From: Macrolepiota albuminosa | Lineage: Eukaryota > Basidiomycota > Agaricomycetes > Agaricales > Agaricaceae | Length of the DNA stretch: 64,000 nt | NCBI GenBank assembly: GCA_027475525.1 | Contig: JAMWFC010000007.1 | Coordinates: 434,001 to 498,000, forward strand | Reading direction: 5' to 3' | The notes under the pieces: model-generated | Databases searched by the model: none | What the model was told of the DNA's origin: nothing | Seen by the model: only the letters and a program-made list of their open reading frames with translations | Part shown: one piece after another, positions 53,079 to 61,697 of the stretch | Numbering within the stretch: position 1 is the stretch's first letter | How the letters are laid out: each line of letters opens with the position of its first letter | Program-made: the position numbers and the translations under genes

Positions 53079-55761
53079 TCCACCAAAGCGGGACAAAAAG
53101 ATTCCTCGCAATGTCAGCGTGAGCTTTGGAATGCCTGGTGGGCTATCCGTATCATGGATGATGTCCATTGTACGACCTGGTGGTAAACCAGGAGAGAGAT
53201 CCGCGGTCTCAGGAGTGTCGCTGCCAGCGAGCCAAATGCCTTCATTGATGTATCCGGTATTGCCCAAGAGCTCGTCAGCTCATTCTGAGGGTCAACCGGA
53301 TATTACCCAGTACTCGGAAATGGTACAAGGCAGCGTGTTTGTGCATAGTACCCCTTTCCGGACTGCACCTACTAAACAGCTTTTGGAATATGTGGCCAAT
53401 GCGGCTACTGAACCGGGACCGTCGTCACTGATGACACAAGGACAGGCGCAAGGACCAGCAATAGTGGTCAGTAGGGAGGACGACAATGTCATAAGGTTGG
53501 AAAAGGCGTCAACAGCACCTGGAATTCCAGAGTTGCACAGACGGGCCAGCAAACAGCCGCAAGTGAGGCATGACGGCCTCAGGAGAGTTATGGACTTAGA
53601 GTCCAAGCTGGAATCCTCAGATGATGAGGAAAGCAAAAGGTCGCATTTGACCTTGTCTATCCAGTTACAGCTGGTGTTGGACCGATATCCGTTGGTCGCA
53701 AAGGAATCGACGCGAAAGCGTCTGCAGCTTTATGTAGTAAAGCACTTACAGTTGCTGGCTGCTAGGAGCCACGATGTACCCCGTGCAGATTCGAATGAAT
53801 ATATCAAATTGTTTGTGCGCATCTTCGAACTCGAAGTAGTGGAATACCTTAAGCGCAAAGCGGCACAAGGGTCAGCAGTCTCAATGGCTACTCCAGCTGA
53901 CTCAGTAGAATGTGAGATGAGTGTGCGCCGACGAGCACCATTAATCGTGGACGCGATGGAATTGCTCAATGCACCTCGTCAGGCTAATGAGTCTCAGCAA
54001 GACTACGTTCAGCATCAGAATGCCGCAAACCGTCAACACATTGTTAGCAGAGTGCCTCAGCAGGCATTGTCTGAGGTGGAGACTGTGACAATGACTCCAG
54101 CAGAGCCAGAGGCACTACTTGCAGTGCAGGAGGTTAAGACACCTTGTAAGCAAGTTACAATCAAGGAAGAGGTGGACGAAGTCCACATTCTTGACAAGCA
54201 AACGTGACCACGACGCATAGTGCGACACGTCCACCTAGTGGACAACTGGAATGAACGCGTCAATTACCAGAGGATACGCAACCAGGACTTGCGCGATCAT
54301 GGTGAGTTGTTAATTGATGACCAGGGGGTAGCCTTTGAAGGGCATGAGGGTGTAACGCCTGTTGATGATATGCAGCAACAATTCGCGGCTCGGATGGCTG
54401 AACCGGACAGAGGTTCGGGTGGTAGTGATGATAGTAGTGGTCACTATGAATGGAGGGAGCCAAGTCATCGCAATAACAACGGTGGAGGTTGTGATCGCAA
54501 AAATAACAATCAAGACAATAATAATCATTGTGATAGTGGCAGGCAGGCTGGTGGAGTACCAGCAGAGCCATAAGTAGGGCAACAGCCCACCCCACGGCCA
54601 GAACGAACGGCCAATGAACACCTGTTTCGCAGTCCCCAGGCATTTTTGATGCCCGCACCTCATGAATTGCGTGAAACTATGCCAGGAATGAATGAAGCGG
54701 TCAGGATCCATATGGATCATATGCATGACCGTCTCACTTGTCTGGTGGATGACTCCCTTGGAGTCAGATTTAAGTTCCCTGCTGGGGTAAGTCCCCGTAA
54801 ATCCAATGGTAAGCACATACGTGCGTACGCTGGAGGACATAGGTTCTCTCAACTGGAGGACTGGGCCATGGACGTGTGCTACCACCTCGCAGCCTGCTGC
54901 TATGGTGGAGACGACATGGACCAGGAGAGGATATTTGTGCTACACGAATTTATGGAGGGAGAGGCTCGGAATTGGTTCCGTTGCCATGTTCTCCACATTA
55001 ATCGCGACAAGCCGCATTGGACATTTAAAGAAGTCCTGATAGGACTGTACAATTGTTTTGTCAATGCTGCTACGATGCAGGAAGCCCGTGATGCCTTTAG
55101 AAAGGCAGTGTATGATGCTAAGACTGGCATCCAGACCTTTTATGATGACCTGGTGGGTTATGCACAGAATATGGCCGTCTATCCAGACAAATACACTATT
55201 CGCGAGACATTCCTGGATGGAATACCCGCAGACATGAGGAGAGCGTTGATACGCGACAACAATTTGTCTCTGAAGGTCAATACTGTGACCGAATTTTTGG
55301 CGTATGCCATCCGATATGAGCAGTCGACACGGACGGCGAACCATTATGAGCAGCAGAGTTCCCGCTGAGGAACTGTGAACCATCAGGCAGTGAAGGTGGG
55401 AACCTTCCTGGCCAAATGGACGGAGATGGAGAACAATCGCAATCTGCGATTTGTTGTTTGTAAGACAATCCCTGGAGGCCAACGGCCTTGATCGAAGCCT
55501 GCTGGACAATTGCCAGCAAAGGATAGTCAACCCTTTTCGGGTCAGAATCAAGTAGCACCAAGAGGAGTGGTGGCGCCTGCAGCGCGTATGGCAGGCAAAA
55601 CCACTGGGGTTCCAAGAGCAGCCCAGAGAAGGCCTGCAGGGGATCCCTCAGCGTGCTACAATTGTGGCAGGAGCGGACATTTCGCTAAGGAGTGTCCTGC
55701 CCCTCCTAAGACACATCCAAGCGGCCCATACGGCTGCAGCACTGAGCAATGTTGTCAGTGA
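53035..55761 (+). pseudogene. Gypsy-2 Gag region with CCHC knuckle
   Basis: One frame runs from about 53035 to 55761 when stops are read through: TGA 54205, TAA 54571, TGA 55366 and TGA 55489. It contains KLFVRIFELEVVEYLKRKAA, RMAEPDRGSGGSDDSSGH, an Asn-rich stretch and the retrotrans-gag core DWAMDVCYHLAACC, FMEGEARNWFRCHVLHINRD and YAQNMAVYPDKYTIRETFLD. It ends in the knuckle CYNCGRSGHFAKEC. Most stops fit CGA to TGA. Two small shifts near 55690 and 55870 separate it from the protease. Confidence 0.8.
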
Positions 55762-55881
55762 TGACGAGGACAATGAGATCGTCGACAAAACGGAGGAGGA
55801 GCTGCAAGTAGAGGCTGACGGGTTGGAAGTGGATGACGCTGAGAGCGTCCAGATTGATGGTGACAATACGTCGCAGTAGAC

Positions 55882-56472
55882 GTGTATGACAGCGACTATT
55901 ATGCTCATGAGGACAAGGAAGAACACCTGTTTGCACTGACTGAGTGCTGTGGAGATCAGCGTGTCCGAATGAGATGCGTAACCCTGCAGAAGGCAACTAA
56001 TAAGTTGCACAGGCCACGCTATACTCCCGAGGAGAAGGAGTGCCTGGTCATGTATGTTGATGTCAATGGATATCCGGCATGGATGTTGTGGGACTCCGGG
56101 AGTATCACTATGGGCATTACACCCCAGTTTGCTCACGTCAACGCGATTTGTGTTCATGAGCTGGAGGAGCCGCTGATGCTCCAGCTGGGGACTATAGGGA
56201 GTCGCGCCATGGTGCAGTTTGGCGTGGAAGTGAGAATAAAGACGTCAGGGACGTCGATGAGAGAATATGTGGATATAGCGAATTTTGATCGCTACGATAT
56301 GATCATCGGTATGCCGTTCATGCGTAAGAACAAGGTGTCGCTGGATTTTGTGAATGACATGGTCGTTGTGAATGGTACACCTTTGAAGGTGGAGAAAGTT
56401 GTGTTAAACGACACAGATGGTCGGTTGATGCACTATCGCGCAACTGAAAAGCGGCGTGATGAACGCAACTGA
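55882..56472 (+). pseudogene. Gypsy-2 aspartic protease
   Basis: The frame opens YDSDYYAHEDKEEHLFALTE and contains MLWDSGSITMGITP with the retropepsin D-S-G and DMIIGMPFMRKNKVSLDFV, the I-I-G-M-P-F strand. The usual DTGA/DSGA reads DSGS. It ends at TGA 56470-56472, where CGA would continue into the RT frame. Confidence 0.75.
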
Positions 56473-57972
56473 CTAGATGGTCGCAGGAGAGCGACTGTAC
56501 AGGAGGTGGAGGACAAACAGGTCCCACTGAAAAGCCTGCCGGCAGACTCGCCGGCTATACTGATGTCTGAGGAAGAGTTTCAAGGAACTCTGAAGAAGAG
56601 GAAGCACCCGGATGTGATTGGGTGTACCAATGGAAAGCCTAAACAGGCTGTACAGTGCAAGAATGAGCATGGTAGACGTGTGGTGGAGTCGCTGGAATGC
56701 CAGCCGACTAGCTCTCAAGTGAAGGTTGAGGATCTCGTCAAGGACGAGGTGAATAGTACAATGGGAACTGTGGGTAGCACTAGGTCACTAATGGATCGAC
56801 TAGTGCCTCGGCCAGGAGTGCAATGGGCGTATGACCCACGTATGCCACGGGAGTGGAATGAATTGGTGGCGTCAATGGTGACGCAGACTATGGGAAGGGT
56901 GCAGGCGACCCAGACGGGGAAAGTATACTGTCACGCACGAGAGGACAAGATCTCCGAAACAATGGATATTGTATGCGATGGACTCTCATTGAAAGCGAGA
57001 AGTGTGCAGTCATCGTCAAGGACGATGAGAGTGGTAGATAGACAACCTGTTGTAAGGTTGAACCCAGGAGATCTCACAGAAGAGCACGTACGTGCCTTAC
57101 AGGAGCAATTTGAACCAAAGGTTCAACCGCGTATAGCACGCGTAGCAAAAGGGAAAGGTAAGGCTGTGAGCCTTACAGAGGAGGATATTCCTCGATTGCA
57201 CCAGCAATGGCAACATGAGTTTGCTGATATTGTCAATGGAACGAAGGAAGAGCTTCCTCCATGGCGGGAGGTTAACCATGAGATTAACCTCATTGACAAT
57301 ACTAAGCAGTACAAGTATCATCTGCCTCGCTGTCCGCGAGCACTACAGGATCAACTTTGTGAAAAGACAAATAGATACATAAACGCAAAGTGGTGGGAAC
57401 CACGACCAGCGGTGCAAGCTGCACCATTATTGTGTATTCCCAAGAAGGATGGGACATTAAGGACTGCATTGGATGTGCGACAGCGCAATGATAATACAGT
57501 CAAGGATGTGACACCTCTTCCAGATCAGGAAGTAATACAAGAAGATGTCGCGACAGCAAAGTATAGGTCGAAAATCGACCTCACAGATGCATACCAACAG
57601 GTTTGCATACGTGAAGAGGATATACCAAAGACGCTGTTCTTGTCCCTGATGGGGACGTTTGTGAGTAACATCATGCAGATAGGTGATTGTAATGCACCGG
57701 CAACATTTCAGAGGTTAATGACCTCAATCTTCTGAGATGTAATCGAGAAGTTTATGCACGTCTATTTAGACAATATATTCATATTTTCTGACACCATGGA
57801 GGAGCATGAGCAGCACCTACAAGTTGTATTTGAACGGCTACAGAAGGCCAGCCTCTATCTCAAATGGAAGAAGTGCGAGTTGTACGCAACAAGTATAGAT
57901 TGTCTCGGTCACGTCATTGACAAGAAGGGCATTCACCTGGATACGGATAAGCTCGATCAAATCCAAGAGTGG
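56473..57972 (+). pseudogene. Gypsy-2 reverse transcriptase, inactive
   Basis: The RT reads FADIVNGTKEELPPWREVNH, APLLCIPKKDGTLRTALDVR, YRSKIDLTDAYQQV and NAPATFQRLMTSIF, then TGA 57733-57735 (CGA expected in F-R-D-V-I). It continues with HVYLDNIFIFSDT and LYLKWKKCELYATSIDCLGH. The catalytic YLDD reads YLDN (GAC AAT, 57769-57774). At 57972 a solo LTR-A splits the protein. Confidence 0.85.
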
Positions 57973-58976
57973 TGATACGATGCTGTACCAGCAGTCAGGG
58001 ACACAACATGCACCAGAAGTCAAAATAAACATTTAATCATAAGGCTGAAAACTGTAAGCCTCCTGGTAGCAGTCTCAACAAATTATATCTCCAAAAACAC
58101 CCCAATAAATACACAGACAGTACAGAACAAAGGGCAGGGACCAGCTCAAGCTATCCACTCAACAATAGTCCAACCACTGTAATGGGGAGGGGAAGCATGG
58201 GAGCTGGCAGAAGTGACAAAATGGGATCAATTTGTGATGATCTAGATCAAGATCAGATCTGACAATGCCTGATTTGACATGACTGAAAGGGGAAAGGAAA
58301 AGAAGCATGGAGGGATGTCAAAAGAAGCATGGAATGCAGGGAAGTGCTAAAAGGGGAAAGAAGGATCTATGAATGGGATTGTGCTAAATGGAGCTGAAGC
58401 AAATGGGAAAGTGGCAATCAGAGACATCCGGAGGAATGGTGGAACTGGTGGCACCGAAACATGCCTCCCAAAAGGGAAATTGGACTATCAAATATGTTCT
58501 GGAGGCTGGGGAGTTGACAACAAAGAGTCATGTGTAGATAGTGGTCTGTGCACCAGAAAAACAGTATAAATAGCCCAAGTTTAGTAGAGAATAGACAGGC
58601 AATTGATAGGCAAAGGCTTGGTGGTTCCCAGGGAGTGAATCACTTAGGCTAGAGTTTATTAAACACCTCTCATTGGAAGGCATTTGATAGGCAAAGGCTC
58701 AGTGGTTCCCAGGGAGTGAATCACCTAGGCTAGAGTTTATTGAACCTCTTCTTGGAAGTCTATTGGAAAACAAAGGCTCGGTAGTTCCCAGGGAGTGAAC
58801 TGCTTAGGCTGGAGTTGACTGAGAACCTTCTACTGCCCATCAGGATATTTGATATTCTGTGAAGCACCCAATACATCAAGTTTTTATCATCAAGCACCAG
58901 TGTGGATTAGAGGTCACTTTCTAAGACTTCAAGAAAGCCCCAGAACTATCAGTACTACTTGCAACCAAGTACTACA
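57973..58976 (+). mobile_element. Solo LTR, family A, TSD GTGG, with an extra internal unit
   Basis: 1004 bp, in the same sense as the element's own transcript (TGATACGATG...AGTACTACA). GTGG flanks both ends (57969-57972, 58977-58980). It has three CAAAGGCT-GGT-GTTCCCAGGGAGTGAA units (about 58610, 58690, 58770) where the other copies have two, explaining its 60-bp extra length. TATA box at 58565-58572. Confidence 0.93.
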
Positions 58977-59940
58977 GTGGCGTACTCCATGCACATATAA
59001 TGATATCCAACGATTTGTCGGACTTGTGAACTATATTGGCAACTTCTTGCCAGACATCACTGCATATACAGGGCCACTTATGGCCATGACCCAGAATAGG
59101 TCCCCTTTTCACTGGAGACCGCTGCATCAGCAGTGTTTTGAGATGATTAAGCACATATGCGCAAAGACGCCAGTCATCCGGCCAATTGATCCACGCATCA
59201 ACAAGCCCATCTGGCTCATATGTGATGCGTCGAAGACTGGGGTTGGGGCCATGTTTGGCCAAGGTAAAACGTGGCAGACGTGCTGACCAGCAGGATTTAT
59301 GTCCCGTAAATTCACTGCTGCTCAGCAGAATTATGCTGTACATGAGTTAGAAACACTCGCTATCCTGGAGGCCCTCCTAAAATGGGAGGATAAACTGATG
59401 GGATATAAGATCCACGTCATTACGGATCACAAAGCACTAGAGTTCTTCAAGACTCAGGTGCACCTATCTCCATGACAACGTTGCTGGATTGACTACATGT
59501 CGCGGTATCAGTTCAACATCACCTATGTAAAAGGTGAATTGAACAAAGTTGCGGATTGCCTGTCTCGATATTTCAAGAGTGATACTCAAGATGACGTCCA
59601 TGACATGCATGACTATGTCCAGGCGGACAGACGTATTGACCCAGAGGGCGAAGATTTGCCTTTGCATTGGTTCCACGAAATCAGGGAACATAGGGTCGAG
59701 CTACGGGCCATGCAAGCGCAAGAAACATGTCGCAGTAAGCGACTGCACAAACAGCGAGAGACTCGCGATATTGAGGCCCAGGTGCTAGTGGATCATGAGG
59801 CCCCTCAGCCAAGTGAAGAGACGAGGCAAGAGGTGCCTACGAGAGGTACTGATATGACACTCCAGCAAGCGCTGGAGTCACAGGACCATATACCTGCACC
59901 GGCCGACTTAGGCAATGTGCAATTCCGCACATGTATCTAG
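58977..59940 (+). pseudogene. Gypsy-2 RT end and RNase H
   Basis: After the LTR the RT connection reads YNDIQRFVGLVNYIGNFLPD and SPFHWRPLHQQCFEMIK. RNase H has WLICDASKTGVGAMFGQG, then TGA 59283-59285 before PAGFMSRKFTAAQQNYAVHE, LETLAILEALLKWEDKL and VITDHKALEFFK. A second TGA (59476-59478) precedes RWIDYMSRYQFNITYVKG and ADCLSRYF. A charged linker leads to TAG 59938-59940, where CAG would fit. Confidence 0.85.
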
Positions 59941-61470
59941 CAAGAATACAAGGATGATAATCTCTTCTTAGAGATTCTGAACAATATCCAAGCGCATCCA
60001 CGCTTCAAGGTGGAGCAGCAGCTCGTCTAGATGATAATCTCTTCTTAGAGATTCTGAACAATATCCAAGCGCATCCACGCTTCAAGGTGGAGCAGCAGCT
60101 CGTCTACCTTACCAGCCCCACGGGGTCCAAAGTCATCTGTATTCCCCGGGAAAGGTCGCTGATTACAACTATCCTGGACCAGGCCCATAGAGTAGTGGGC
60201 CACTTCGGAACTCAGAAAACGCTGGACTATGTGCGACACTGGTACTGGTGGCCACAAATGGCCAAAGAGACGAGCCAATTTTGCTCGACATGCAAGCTAT
60301 GTCAACAGTCGAAAGTATCGACTTTGAAGCCACCGGGAAAGCTTCATTCGCTACTCATACCGGTCAAACTCTGGGATTCGATTGGGATGGACTTTATAGG
60401 TCCGTTCCCTGAGTCGAAGGGTTTTAACTACCTTTGAGTAGTGATCTGCAGAATGACCAGTATGGTCCATCTCATTCTGGTGAGAACCACCATGACAGTG
60501 TTGGACTTGTCATGGATCTATCTCAAGGAGATAGTGCGCCTCCATGGATTGCCAAGCTCGATCGTAAGCGATCGAGATGCTAAGTTCACTTCCAAATGGT
60601 GGAAGGAGTTGCACAAACTGCTGGGAGCAAAGTTGCTCATGTCAACGTCATTTCATCCACAAACGGATGGTCAAACTGAACGCGCAAATAAAAATATCGT
60701 GCAAATCCTGTGAGCATTTGTACGTCCTGATCAGAAGGACTGGGTGGATAGATGTCCACTCATGGAATTCACGATAAACGCGAGTATATCGGAAACCACA
60801 GGGTACTCACTCTTTGAACTCAACAATGGCTACATGCCATCCATGATTCGTGAACTCCGTACGGACAAAGCTATTCATGTGGGAGTAAAGCAGTTTGCGC
60901 GCAATGCGCTAGGGAACTTGGCAGATGCCCATGATGCAATTATAGAACTGCGTGTATGGCAGACCAAACATGCGAATAATTGCAGACGTGATGAACCAGA
61001 CATCAAGAAAGGGAACCTAGTGTACCTCTCTACAAAGAACTCGAACCTGCCAAAAGGCAGAGCGAGTAAGTTGTGTCCGAAGTGGATTGGACCATATAAG
61101 GTCCTTGAGGCAGAGCTGAGCACATCTAACTACGTGCTGGAACTACCCCACGCGCTGCAAGCGTACAGGATAGTTCTCAAGTTTCATGTGTCACTATTGC
61201 AACCATATATGGCCAGTAGTGATGCGCTCTTCCCTAATTGCGTGACTCCGGAGCCGTATGACTTTGGAACTGGCAATGACCAGGAGTGGTTTGTAGATGA
61301 CCTCATAGGTCATTGGTAGACAAAAGGAAACCTCAAATTCGAGGTAAGGTGGAGCTTAGGTGATACTACCTGGGAACTGCTAGTGAACTGCAAAGAACTT
61401 GCAGCGATGGACAGATACCTGGAGTTGCAGGGTGTGAAACACCCTCAACAGCTAGCAAAACACGCATAAC
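59941..61470 (+). pseudogene. Gypsy-2 integrase and chromodomain
   Basis: Integrase shows the HHCC finger (HRVVGHFGTQKT, CSTCKLCQQSK) and core motifs MDFIGPFPESKG, VSDRDAKFTSKWW and QTDGQTERANKN, so all three acidic residues are kept. Stops are TGA 60435 (TGG expected, NYL-W-VV), TGA 60711 (CGA) and TAG 61317. The C-terminus reads GPYKVLEAELSTSNYVLELP, then DDLIGHW and LKFEVRWSLGDTTWE, a chromodomain with the aromatic W-x-x-x-x-x-T-W-E cage. The 77-bp duplication at 59953 adds a false stop. Confidence 0.85.
59953..60106. repeat. 77-bp tandem duplication in Gypsy-2 pol
   Basis: Copies start at 59953 and 60030. It makes QQLV run into a false TAG; one copy gives QQLVYLTSPTGSKV. Confidence 0.98.
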
Positions 61471-61697
61471 GCGTGTGTGGTGTTGGAATGTGGACGAAGT
61501 CCACTTTGATAGCCGGTGACTAACTGGGTGGCTACTAATTGTGGCTGCTGATTGTGACTGTTTATGCAACTATGATCGCCGGTGAGAGGCCAGGTGGCAT
61601 GTATTTGTAGTTGTTTACACCACTAGCAGAGTTGGGAGATTGTTTTTTTTCTTTCTTTTATCAGTCCCAATACACGTAGTCTACATGTCTAGTGAAA
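61471..61697. other. Spacer between Gypsy-2 pol and ORF-X copy 2
   Basis: It holds a T/C-rich tract with TTTTATCAG at about 61650-61665, a good 3' splice site just before the ORF-X start. No LTR border was found. Confidence 0.5.

Larger units (their letters stand above)
52613..61500 (+). mobile_element. Ty3/gypsy chromovirus Gypsy-2, decayed
   Basis: The homology of ORF-X copy 1 stops at CACATTCCA and a TGTAACAGAG start follows at 52613, a likely 5' LTR edge. Gag, zinc knuckle, protease, RT, RNase H, integrase and chromodomain follow on plus to about 61470. At least a dozen in-frame stops, a few small indels and a solo LTR-A make it inactive. No matching 3' LTR is seen before the window ends, so either it lies beyond 64000, with ORF-X copy 2 inside the element, or it was lost. 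Confidence 0.85.

Noticed and set aside
52613..61690. A 3' LTR of Gypsy-2 between the chromodomain and ORF-X
   Set aside because: 61471-61690 shows no similarity to 52613-52870 and no TTCCA target copy.
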